Assembly (NCBI RefSeq): GCF_000522985.1
Contig: NZ_CP007130.1
Span: forward strand, 806,001 to 870,000
Source of the DNA: Gemmatirosa kalamazoonensis
GTDB taxonomy: Bacteria; Gemmatimonadota; Gemmatimonadetes; Gemmatimonadales; Gemmatimonadaceae
Reading direction: 5' to 3'
DNA length: 64,000 bases
A model generated the notes under the pieces. It searched no databases, had not been told where the DNA came from, and saw nothing but the letters and a program-made list of their open reading frames with translations. The first letter of the stretch is position 1. The number at the start of each line of letters is the position of its first letter. Below, in pieces: positions 24,960 to 32,658 of this stretch. The position numbers and the translations under genes are program-made.

Positions 24960-24991
24960 GCGCGGATCTCACGCGACTGGCTTTGCTGTGT

Positions 24992-25083
24992 GAATGAACC
25001 GCAGAGGACGCAGAGGGCCGCAGAGGAGAACCCATTGCTGTTGGTTTCCTCCGCGGCCCTCTGCGTCCTCTGCGGTTCAATTC
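24992..25083. repeat. Family-A hairpin element (H10)
   Basis: Near-identical to the copy at 17160-17252: same arms (ATGAACCGCAGAGGACGCAG... to ...CTCTGCGGTTCAATTC) and the same CATTGCTGTT loop at 25033-25042. It lies 32 bp after the stop of the frameshifted gene and 28 bp before the stop of the convergent regulator gene. Confidence 0.9.
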
Positions 25084-25111
25084 AAAGCGGTCGTCCGATG
25101 TCGTTACCGGC

Positions 25112-26014
25112 TCACGACTCTCCGAGGAACCGCGCGTGGAACTGCTCCCGGAACGTGCGCGACAGCCGCAGCTTCGTGCCGTCCTTCAGCACCACCACCG
25201 CGTCGCCGCCGAACCACGGCTGCACCTCGTGCACGCGCGCCAGGTTCACGAGGTAGCGGCGGTGGATGCGCGCGAACTGGCGGCCGTCGAGCTGCGTCTC
25301 GAGGTGCTGCGACGTCTGCCGCACGAGATAGCTCTGCCGCCCCACGTGCACGCGCACGTAGTTCCCCTCGCTCTCGAACCAGTCGATCTCGTCGAGCCGC
25401 ACGATGCGGAGCGCGCCGTCCACGCGCACCGCGATGTGGTCCGACGCCGCCGACCGCTCGGGGCGCGGCTCCGCGCGCGGCTCGACGCGCGCTTCCGGAT
25501 GCAGGTCCGGGTTCGGTGCGTTCAGCGCGGCGCCGCTCGACGCCGCGCCCTGCACGAGCTCCGCCGCGACGCTGCGGATCAGCGCGCGCAGCCGCTCGTC
25601 GTCCTCGACCGGCGCGGTGCCGGCGCCGGCGAGCGTGCGCAGTCGCTGGCGCGCGCGGTCGAGCGCCGTGCGGAAGCGCGCCTGGTCGTACGGCTTCAGC
25701 AGGTAGTCGACCGCGTGCACCTCGAACGCGCGCACGGCGTACGCGTCGTACGCGGTCACGAACACCACCGTCGGCATGCGCTCCGGGCCCACGGCCTCGA
25801 TCACCTGGAAGCCGTTCAGGTCGGGCATCTGCACGTCGAGGAACACGAGGTCGGGCGACTCCTCCTTGATCCGCTCGACCGCCTCGCGTCCCCCGGCGCA
25901 CTGCGCGACGACGCGCAGGTCGGGCTCCTCGCCTAACAGCCGCGCGAGCCGGCGGCGCGGCACGGGCTCGTCCTCCGCGATGAGGACGGTGATCGGAGTG
26001 TTCGGCATGATCAT
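25112..26014 (-). CDS. LytTR-family response regulator
   Basis: 300 residues from ATG 26014, which overlaps the kinase stop (ATGA); ATG 26008 is also in frame. Receiver: I-A-E-D-E-P, L-V-F-L-D-V-Q-M-P-D, Y-L-L-K-P-Y-D. A long linker rich in Pro, Glu, Arg and Ala (about 135-190) separates it from the LytTR domain (I-A-V-R-V-D-G, F-E-S-E-G-N-Y-V-R-V-H-V, F-A-R-I-H-R-R-Y-L-V-N-L). The linker is longer than in the two other LytTR proteins of the window. Third gene of a coupled run: DUF5916, kinase, regulator. Confidence 0.93.
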   Translation of the reverse strand: MIMPNTPITVLIAEDEPVPRRRLARLLGEEPDLRVVAQCAGGREAVERIKEESPDLVFLDVQMPDLNGFQVIEAVGPERMPTVVFVTAYDAYAVRAFEVHAVDYLLKPYDQARFRTALDRARQRLRTLAGAGTAPVEDDERLRALIRSVAAELVQGAASSGAALNAPNPDLHPEARVEPRAEPRPERSAASDHIAVRVDGALRIVRLDEIDWFESEGNYVRVHVGRQSYLVRQTSQHLETQLDGRQFARIHRRYLVNLARVHEVQPWFGGDAVVVLKDGTKLRLSRTFREQFHARFLGES

Positions 26015-27840
26015 CGGACGGGTTGGGCGATGGCGTGTTCGCCGGTGACGGCGGCGGCCGCGGCGAGGGCCTGGCGCGACACGTTCGCGTCGAGCGCCTC
26101 GCGCAGGTTGTCGGCGAGCGACGCGATCGCGCGCTCGGTGCCGGCCGTGTCGTGCACGACCTCCTCGGCCAGGCGCTCCAGCTCGCGCACGAGCGCCTCG
26201 GGCTGGGCGCGCGACGTCGCCGCGTGGAGCCGCGACTCGGCGAGCTCCGCGCGGAGCGACGCCGCGGTGTTCTCCCGCTCGCGCAGCCACTGCATCGCGC
26301 TCCCGTAGTGGCCGACGCCTAACAGGATGAAGTACGCCAGCACGCTCACGAAGATCGCGGTGACGTACGCCTCGGGCCACTGCGGCTGGTCGGCGGGACG
26401 CAGCAGCGCGCCGAGCAGCGCGCGCCACGTGAGCGCGTGGGCGAGCGCGACGATCGTCGCGAGCGCGAGGTGCGCGATGGCGCGCCACGGCGCGGTGCGT
26501 CCCTCCACCGGGAAGCGTCGCGCGAGCCACACCACGATCGGCGTCGCGACCGCCCACAGCGCCGCGCCGGCGAAGTGCGTCACGAGCACGCGCGGCATCG
26601 CCGCCTCCGCGAGCCGCCCGCGCAGCACGAGGTACGCGCGGCTCTGCCCCACCCACGCCGAGCCCCACAGGAACCAGCCGAGGACCGTCGCCGCCGCGGG
26701 ATGGCGGCGCATCGCCTCGACGACGCGTCCCGCGTCCGGCGCGCCGAACGACGCCGTGCCCGCGTCGTCGTCGCGCGTCGGGCGCCGCGCCGGGATCGAC
26801 AGCGCCACCGACGTCCCGCCGCTCGGCAGCGCGTCGAGCGTGAGGCGCCACGCGCCGCCGTACAGCGCGGCGAGCCGCTCGCGCACGTTGCGCAGCCCGA
26901 TGCCGTGCCCCGGGGTGTGCCCCGCCGCGCCGAGGCCCACGCCGTTGTCGCGCACCGCGACGTGCAGCACGCGGTCCTCCACGCGCGCGAGGATCTCGAT
27001 GCGCCCGCGCGACGACCGGCCCACGAGGCCGTGCTTGATCGCGTTCTCCACGAGCGGCTGCAGCACGAGCCGCGGCACGAGCACGCCGCGCGCCTCGGGG
27101 CTCACGAGCTGCTCGATGCGGAGCCAGTCGGCGAACCGAATGCGCTGGATGTCGAGGTACGGCTCGAGCGTCGCGAGCTCCTCGTCGAGCGTGACCTCCT
27201 CGCCGCGCCGCTCGGTCGCCGTGCGCAGCAGCGAGGCGAGCTGACGGAGCATGCGCGCCGCCGCCGCGGGCGCCTCGTAGGCGAGCTCCGAGACGGCGCC
27301 GAGCGCGTTGAACAGGAAGTGCGGCTGCAGCTGCGCCTCGAGGTACGACAGCCGCGTGCGCGCGAGCTGCGCGCGCAGCACCAGCTCCGCCCGCGTGCGC
27401 GCGACGACCGCGTCGTGCGCGCCGAGCACGCGCGTCGCGAGCACGATCGCGCAGTACTGCGCCGCCGTGACGTCGATGAAGTAGAGCCACGTCGCCCAGA
27501 ACGGCGTCCACGGCGGCATCCCCTCCGCGACGAGCACCAGCCGGCGCGCCATGGAGTCGAGCACGCCCGCCGCGGTGACGCCGGCGAGCACGACGAGGAT
27601 CCGCGCGACCACCGACATGTGGTTGCCGCGCGGGCGCTCCCACCACGCGACGAGCGGCGTCAGCGCGGTCCACAGCAGCGCGATCGAGCCGTAGAACGGG
27701 AGCAGCCGGCGCGGCGGCGGCGCGGACGACGTGGAGCTCACCACCACGCCGTACTCGACGAGCGCGAGCACCACCCATCCGACCGCGGCCCAGCGCAGGC
27801 GCCGCGACGTCCAGGTCTGCAGGATCGGGTGTCGGCTCAA
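26011..27840 (-). CDS. LytS-type histidine kinase fused to a second, degenerate kinase-like module
   Basis: 609 residues from TTG 27840, which overlaps the DUF5916 stop (TTGA); no good ATG exists in this frame. Module 1: four membrane helices (~17-135), L-Q-P-H-F-L-F-N with H174, V-E-N-A-I-K-H with N266, and G-I-G-L-R-N-V-R, an intact kinase ending ~350. Module 2 repeats the plan: four membrane helices (~380-510), the coiled R-E-R-E-N-T-A-A-S-L-R-A-E-L-A-E-S-R-L-H-A linker, then a region aligned with the His box (S-R-A-Q-P-E-A-L) without H-F-L-F-N, and no ATPase domain. The second half looks like a decayed duplicate or a built-in regulatory sensor. Confidence 0.85.
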   Translation of the reverse strand: MSRHPILQTWTSRRLRWAAVGWVVLALVEYGVVVSSTSSAPPPRRLLPFYGSIALLWTALTPLVAWWERPRGNHMSVVARILVVLAGVTAAGVLDSMARRLVLVAEGMPPWTPFWATWLYFIDVTAAQYCAIVLATRVLGAHDAVVARTRAELVLRAQLARTRLSYLEAQLQPHFLFNALGAVSELAYEAPAAAARMLRQLASLLRTATERRGEEVTLDEELATLEPYLDIQRIRFADWLRIEQLVSPEARGVLVPRLVLQPLVENAIKHGLVGRSSRGRIEILARVEDRVLHVAVRDNGVGLGAAGHTPGHGIGLRNVRERLAALYGGAWRLTLDALPSGGTSVALSIPARRPTRDDDAGTASFGAPDAGRVVEAMRRHPAAATVLGWFLWGSAWVGQSRAYLVLRGRLAEAAMPRVLVTHFAGAALWAVATPIVVWLARRFPVEGRTAPWRAIAHLALATIVALAHALTWRALLGALLRPADQPQWPEAYVTAIFVSVLAYFILLGVGHYGSAMQWLRERENTAASLRAELAESRLHAATSRAQPEALVRELERLAEEVVHDTAGTERAIASLADNLREALDANVSRQALAAAAAVTGEHAIAQPVR

Positions 27841-30530
27841 GGGCTGAACCAGTAGGTGGCCTTCACCAGGAACACGTTCGTCGGCCGCGTGCGGAAGATC
27901 GCGCCGACGTCGCGCCCCGCGTCGAAGTCGCCGACCGCGTCGAAGCCGCTGCGCTGCTGCTGCCACACGACGAACAGCGCGGAGCCTGGACGGTACTCCC
28001 ACCGGGCCACCGCGTTGCCGCGCAACGAGCGCACGTTGAACGTCGGATCGGGGAAGACGAACGACTTCGCCGGGCCGGCCGCGCCGTCGGGGTCCACCGT
28101 GTACGTCCCGTTAGGCGCGCGGTCGATCGTCCCACGGTCGCGGCCGTACACCGCGAAGTCGTACGTCCGCGGCGTCGCGAACTCCTTGAACGCGTCGTAG
28201 CGCCCCGCCGACACGAACGGCTGCACGTACGTCTGGAGGCTCAGCGTGCGGGTGAGCGTCCACTCCACGCGCGTGTCGAGCGACAGCGTCTGCTGGTGCA
28301 GATCGGCGAACACGTAGCGCGTGCCGTAGGTGCTCGTCGCCGTCGCGTCGCTCACGCCGCGCACGTATTGCGACGTGCCGTACGTCGCGCCGAGCGTCGG
28401 GCCGAACGTGAGGTGCAGCGTGGTGGTCGGCCGCGAGTCGACGTACAGGCCGTACGACGCGTTGTGCGCGCCCGACGCGTCGCCGTTGTAGCTCAGGAAC
28501 GGGTTGAACCACACCGCCTTGCGCGTGTCGTTCGTGACGCTCGCGCTCACGTTCCAGCCCCGCGGCTGCAGCGCGAGCGGCCCGCCGCGCAGCAGCTTGT
28601 CGTTGTACCGGTCGGGCTGCACGCCGGCGCGCGCGTTCACGTTCCAGAAGTTGCTCAGCGTGCCGCTCGCGCTCCCGTTCACCGACTGGTAGATCGACGC
28701 GCCGCCCCAGTTCCACGCGCTGTTCTGGTACGCGAAGATCGAGCGGGAGCGAAAGTGCTTCGTGGCGCGGTTCGTCGAGTAGCCGTACAGCGCCGACACG
28801 GCGCGGTAGTCGACGCGCGAGTGGAAGCCGACGTCGTTGATGTCGAACCCCGGGCTCCCGTCCTGCATGGTGAGGGAGCCGAACCACTCGCCGGTCTTCT
28901 GGAGCGCGAGCGCCGAGATGTGCCCGCCGAGCGACGTGCGGCTCGGGTTCACGTCCACGTAGTCGGCGTCGGGCCGCTGATAGTAATGGATGCTGTTGCG
29001 CTGGAGGCCCGTGATGACGCTCGCGCTCCCCTGCACGAGGCTCTGCGCGAAGTAGCCGCTGAGGTAGTACTTGCGGCGCTGCCACGAGTGCTCGAAGTCC
29101 ACGCCGCCGAAGCCGCCGCGGCGCGCGAGCAGCGGCGCGAACACGTCGTCCGAGAGATCGCGGTCGACGCCGGTGAGCATCGCGCCGACGACGGTCTGCC
29201 CGCCGCGGAAGTCGCGCCGCACGCGTCCGGCGAAGTAGTCCGCGCGCGGCTCCACCGGGGAGGTGCCCAACGCCCCCGACGGGCTCGCGATGTCGGCCAC
29301 CTCGCGCGCTGTGACCGCATCGAGCAGTCCCACCGTCCACGGCCCGTGCTTGCCGCTCACCTTCGCCGCGCCGAGGATGCGCGTCTGGTCGGGCGCATCG
29401 GCGAACGCGACGCCGGGCCCGTTGCCGGAGAGCGACGGCGGCCGCCCGATGCGGCGCGAGTACAGGAACGTCGCGCCGGCGTAGCTGTTCTGCGACCGGA
29501 TGTTGCCGAACTGGAAGACGTCGGATCCCTCGAGGAAGAACGGCCGCTTCTCGGGGAAGAACGTCTCGAACGCGGTGAGGTTCACGACCGCGGGATCGAC
29601 CTCGACCTGCCCGAAGTCGGGGTTGATCGTCGCCGTGAGCGTGAGGCCGCCCGGCAGCCCGTAGCGCACGTCGCCGCCGACGTTGGGCGCCACGTCGGTC
29701 GCGTGGAAGAACGGGTTCTGCCGCGAGCCCGGCGCCCGCGTCGCCTTGCTGCTCACGTACGGCACGAGCTCCAGGTGCCGCGCCGTCGGCAGCGCGTCGA
29801 GCCCCGTGAGCGTGCCGAACAGCGACACGAAGCCGCCCATCTGCGGCGTCCACGGGGAGAACGAGTCGCGCTCGTTGCGGCGCGCGACGTCGCGCATGAC
29901 CTGGAAGCCCCACTCGCGCGGCGCGCCCGGCTCCGCGCTCCCATACCGGAGCTGCGACAGCGGGATGCGGTACTCCGCGACCCAGCCGAGCGAGTCGACG
30001 CGCGTCGCGCACTCCCACACGGCGTCCCAGTTCACGTCCTCGTTCCCGTCGTTCGACGTGTAGACGTCCTTCTGCACGCCCTTCGGATTGACCGTGAAGC
30101 GGAACGCGGTGCGCCGGTCGTGGTAGCTGTCGATGATGACGTGCACCCAGTCGGAGTAGATCTGCGACGCGTCACGCCGCGCGAGCTGCGCGGCGATGGA
30201 GTCCGGGTGCGCATCGTACATCCGCGCCCCGACGTAGATCGCCGACTCGTCGAACAGGACCCGCACCGACATCGAGTCCGCGGCGGGCTTTCCCGGCTGC
30301 GGCCAGCTCTGGGTGAAGTCGGAGTACGCCGGCGCCGCTGCCCACGCTGCCTCGTCGAGCCTCCCGTCGAGCGTCACGCTCCCCGCGCGGTGGACGGCGC
30401 GCAGCGAGGAGGGGGCGGCGACCTCGCCGCCGGCGGTCCGGGCGGCGCGCGGCGCCTGCGCCGGAGCGCCGGAGAAGGGGGTGGCGGCGAGCCCCGCGAC
30501 GATCGCGGGGACGAGGAGGGGACGGTGCAT
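27837..30530 (-). CDS. DUF5916 family outer-membrane-type protein with CBM9-like N-terminus
   Basis: 897 residues from ATG 30530; signal peptide ends G-A-P-A-Q. Residues ~45-230 form a carbohydrate-binding family 9-like domain (V-T-L-D-G-R-L-D-E-A-A-W, W-V-A-E-Y-R-I-P-L-S-Q-L-R). The DUF5916 domain follows with its marker strings N-P-D-F-G-Q-V-E-V-D-P and F-F-P-E-K-R-P-F-F-L-E-G, then a beta-barrel-like C-terminus ending V-K-A-T-Y-W-F-S-P. Family function unproven; probably outer membrane and glycan-related. First gene of a three-gene unit with a sensor kinase and regulator, all joined by 4-nt overlaps, so the regulator may sense envelope or substrate state. Confidence 0.88.
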   Translation of the reverse strand: MHRPLLVPAIVAGLAATPFSGAPAQAPRAARTAGGEVAAPSSLRAVHRAGSVTLDGRLDEAAWAAAPAYSDFTQSWPQPGKPAADSMSVRVLFDESAIYVGARMYDAHPDSIAAQLARRDASQIYSDWVHVIIDSYHDRRTAFRFTVNPKGVQKDVYTSNDGNEDVNWDAVWECATRVDSLGWVAEYRIPLSQLRYGSAEPGAPREWGFQVMRDVARRNERDSFSPWTPQMGGFVSLFGTLTGLDALPTARHLELVPYVSSKATRAPGSRQNPFFHATDVAPNVGGDVRYGLPGGLTLTATINPDFGQVEVDPAVVNLTAFETFFPEKRPFFLEGSDVFQFGNIRSQNSYAGATFLYSRRIGRPPSLSGNGPGVAFADAPDQTRILGAAKVSGKHGPWTVGLLDAVTAREVADIASPSGALGTSPVEPRADYFAGRVRRDFRGGQTVVGAMLTGVDRDLSDDVFAPLLARRGGFGGVDFEHSWQRRKYYLSGYFAQSLVQGSASVITGLQRNSIHYYQRPDADYVDVNPSRTSLGGHISALALQKTGEWFGSLTMQDGSPGFDINDVGFHSRVDYRAVSALYGYSTNRATKHFRSRSIFAYQNSAWNWGGASIYQSVNGSASGTLSNFWNVNARAGVQPDRYNDKLLRGGPLALQPRGWNVSASVTNDTRKAVWFNPFLSYNGDASGAHNASYGLYVDSRPTTTLHLTFGPTLGATYGTSQYVRGVSDATATSTYGTRYVFADLHQQTLSLDTRVEWTLTRTLSLQTYVQPFVSAGRYDAFKEFATPRTYDFAVYGRDRGTIDRAPNGTYTVDPDGAAGPAKSFVFPDPTFNVRSLRGNAVARWEYRPGSALFVVWQQQRSGFDAVGDFDAGRDVGAIFRTRPTNVFLVKATYWFSP

Positions 30531-30832
30531 GCCGGTGGGCGGGGGTGAAAGGCGGGACGGGTCCGGTGGACCGGCGCTGTCGCCGTGACGTCTAGACAGC
30601 CGGCCCCCCGGGCGCGTTTCGCCCGCACCCTCCACGGTGCACCCCCGGCGGGACGGAACCAAGCGACTTGTGGCGAGCCGAGGCCCCTGGCGGGCCAGCG
30701 GGCTCCCCGCCGTGACGAGCCGTTCGCCGCCTTCCGGGGCTGCGTGGGATCCCTGGTTGATTCGCTAATGGCGCCCGGCGGGGTTATTCACCCAGGGAAG
30801 GACTCGCAGGATCCCTGCTCACCGAGGTCGTC
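30531..30832. other. Intergenic region without a recognised feature
   Basis: 302 bp between the divergent DUF5916 and PEP-CTERM genes. It must contain both promoters. Several short GC-rich inverted repeats and two GGATCCCTG copies (30749, 30811) are visible, but I could not match a riboswitch, sRNA or operator class. Confidence 0.5.
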
Positions 30833-31504
30833 ATGCTCCAGGCTCCCCGCAGGATCGGCACGGCGCTACTCGCCGTCACCTGCTCGGTCGGCGCCGCAAC
30901 GGCCGGCGCGCAGGTAGTCACGTACTCCGCCCACGACTCCCATGCCGGCGTCTTGGGGCCGAACTCCTCGGCGGCCCAGCTCAGCTTCCTGAGCGCGACG
31001 GGCGGCGCGGTCGGGATGACGTTCGAGTCGGCGCTCCCGACCGGCGTCGGCATCGTCGGCGGCACGATCACCAACGATGCGGTCTGCGCGGCGAGGCTCT
31101 GCGGCTTCAACACGACGGCGGGGGGACAGAGCTTCCTGTTCCAGTACGGCCAGTCCGCCACGTTCACGTTCGCGACGCCCATCGACTACTTCGGGGCGTA
31201 CTTCGGCGGCGTGCAGATGCTGAACAGCATCGAGTTCACCGACGTGCACGGAAACCAGGTCGTGCCGATCCCGTTCTCCCACGAGGCCGGCGGCTCCTTC
31301 GTCGGCTTCACGAGCGCCGGCGCGGCGATCTCCTCCGTCACGATCAACGCGCGGGCGAGCGGCACCGGCGACATCATCACGGTGGACGACGTCATCTTCG
31401 GCACCCTGGTGACGAGCGTGCCCGAGCCGGCCACGTGGCCCCTCGTGATGAGCGGGTTCGCGGGCCTCGCGCTCCTGGCCGAGCGCCGGCGGCGTCGCGC
31501 GTGA
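30833..31504 (+). CDS. PEP-CTERM sorting-signal protein
   Basis: 223 residues, ATG 30833, signal peptide to A-T-A-G-A-Q. The C-terminus is a textbook PEP-CTERM tag: V-P-E-P-A-T-W, a hydrophobic helix (P-L-V-M-S-G-F-A-G-L-A-L-L-A) and an arginine-rich end (E-R-R-R-R-R-A). Such proteins are cleaved and anchored or released by exosortase, usually in strains that make exopolysaccharide. The middle is beta-rich (F-G-A-Y-F-G-G-V, I-T-V-D-D-V-I-F-G) like other exported PEP-CTERM proteins. No exosortase gene lies in this window. Monocistronic. Confidence 0.93.
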   Translation: MLQAPRRIGTALLAVTCSVGAATAGAQVVTYSAHDSHAGVLGPNSSAAQLSFLSATGGAVGMTFESALPTGVGIVGGTITNDAVCAARLCGFNTTAGGQSFLFQYGQSATFTFATPIDYFGAYFGGVQMLNSIEFTDVHGNQVVPIPFSHEAGGSFVGFTSAGAAISSVTINARASGTGDIITVDDVIFGTLVTSVPEPATWPLVMSGFAGLALLAERRRRRA

Positions 31505-31534
31505 GCTGACGCGCCGTGGCGGACGGCAAGGCGC

Positions 31535-32368
31535 CTACGGCCGCGGCACGCCCGGGCGGCCGTCGGGCGACGTCGTCTCGCCCGGCACCACGGTCCGCAC
31601 GAGCGCGAGCAGGGCCTCGTGCGGCTCGATCGCCGTGGTGACCCGCACCTCGCCCACGCTCGGCTCGGCGGCGGCGGTGAGATAGGCGGTCGCTTCCCCG
31701 CGCGCGTCGGTGCGCACCCCGGCCGGCGCGAATGCCCCCGCGTCGTCGCCGCCGAACGCCACGAGCACGTCGGGGATGCCGCCGCCGAGGGCGTCGGTGA
31801 CGCGGACCGTCACGGTGTCGGTCTCCCCCGGCCGCCGCGTGGGATGCGGCGCCCGCACCCAGGCGACGCTCGGCGCGAGGTCGCCGCCGCTCTGCAGCTC
31901 GATGAGCCACCCCTCGTTCCAGATGTGGCGCATGGCGAGCTGCACCCGCTCACGGCGCTCGTAGCTCCCGCCGCTCGCGAACGCGACCTGATAGGTGAGC
32001 TCCGCCGCGACCGCCGCCAGCTCGCCGCTCACCGTCACCCGCTCGGCGACGAAGTGCGGCTGGGAGATGCGCGGGAGGACGTGGGCGTACGCGTCGGTGA
32101 GCGCCTGCCGCCCCTGGATCGGCGCCCCGAAGCTCGGGTAGAGGCCGGCCGTCGGCAGATAGAGCCGCGCCACGCCCGCCGCGTCGCGCGCCGCCACCCC
32201 CTGCTCCCACTTCCGGAGCGTGGTGTCGATCGCTGCGCGGACGCGGGCGGAGAAGTCGCCCATCGCGTCGGCGGCCTTCGCGCCGGGCAGGATCTGGGCG
32301 CCGGCGCGCGCCGGGAGGGCGAAGGCGGAAAGCAGGAGGGCCAGCAGGCTACGACGTGCGAGATGCAT
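31535..32368 (-). CDS. Secreted protein: SnoaL/DUF4440-like domain plus Ig-like (Big_1) domain
   Basis: 277 residues from ATG 32368, signal peptide ending A-R-A-G-A-Q. Residues ~45-165 look like a SnoaL/NTF2-like cone (W-E-Q-G-V-A-A-R-D-A-A-G-V-A-R-L-Y, Q-G-R-Q-A-L-T-D-A-Y, W-N-E-G-W-L-I-E). Residues ~190-265 resemble a bacterial Ig-like group 1 domain (V-T-V-R-V-T-D-A-L-G-G-G-I-P-D-V-L-V, T-D-A-R-G-E-A-T-A-Y). The combination suggests a cell-surface or periplasmic binding role; no catalytic residues identified. Divergent from the ADOP permease at 32659, with a repeat element between them. Confidence 0.72.
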   Translation of the reverse strand: MHLARRSLLALLLSAFALPARAGAQILPGAKAADAMGDFSARVRAAIDTTLRKWEQGVAARDAAGVARLYLPTAGLYPSFGAPIQGRQALTDAYAHVLPRISQPHFVAERVTVSGELAAVAAELTYQVAFASGGSYERRERVQLAMRHIWNEGWLIELQSGGDLAPSVAWVRAPHPTRRPGETDTVTVRVTDALGGGIPDVLVAFGGDDAGAFAPAGVRTDARGEATAYLTAAAEPSVGEVRVTTAIEPHEALLALVRTVVPGETTSPDGRPGVPRP

Positions 32369-32459
32369 CAACGGAAATAAACCGGTCAGGCCGAATCGGT
32401 CGACCTTGTTGATACGACCATGCCCGGCCTGTTCGTCACATTCGGCGCATCGAAAACCT

Positions 32460-32595
32460 TCGACCGCAGAGGACGCAGAGGACGCGGAGGAGAACCATCT
32501 CGATCGATTTCCTCCGTGTCCTCCGTGTCCTCCGTGGTTCAACTCGAAGAGGCAGTCCTCTGCGGCCCTCCGCGTCCCTGCGGTTCACTGCCACG
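32460..32595. repeat. Composite hairpin (H11), family-A and GGACACGG arms
   Basis: Left side ACCGCAGAGGACGCAGAGG leads to a CTCGATCG loop, then tandem CCTCCGTGT units. A second right-hand arm follows: GAAGAGGCAGTCCTCTGCGG to ...CTGCGGTTCA at 32588. That junction is the reverse complement of the junction in the element at 338-585, so the same composite occurs twice in opposite orientation. It is the only element of the set lying between divergent genes. Confidence 0.8.
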
Positions 32596-32658
32596 CAACC
32601 GTCGCAGCGTCATCCGTGTCTACCGGCGAGTCGCTTCACCGACTCGATCGAGGAATCC

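Noticed and set aside
30531-30832. Riboswitch before the PEP-CTERM gene
   Set aside because: GC-rich inverted repeats are present but no conserved core of a known class could be matched by eye.
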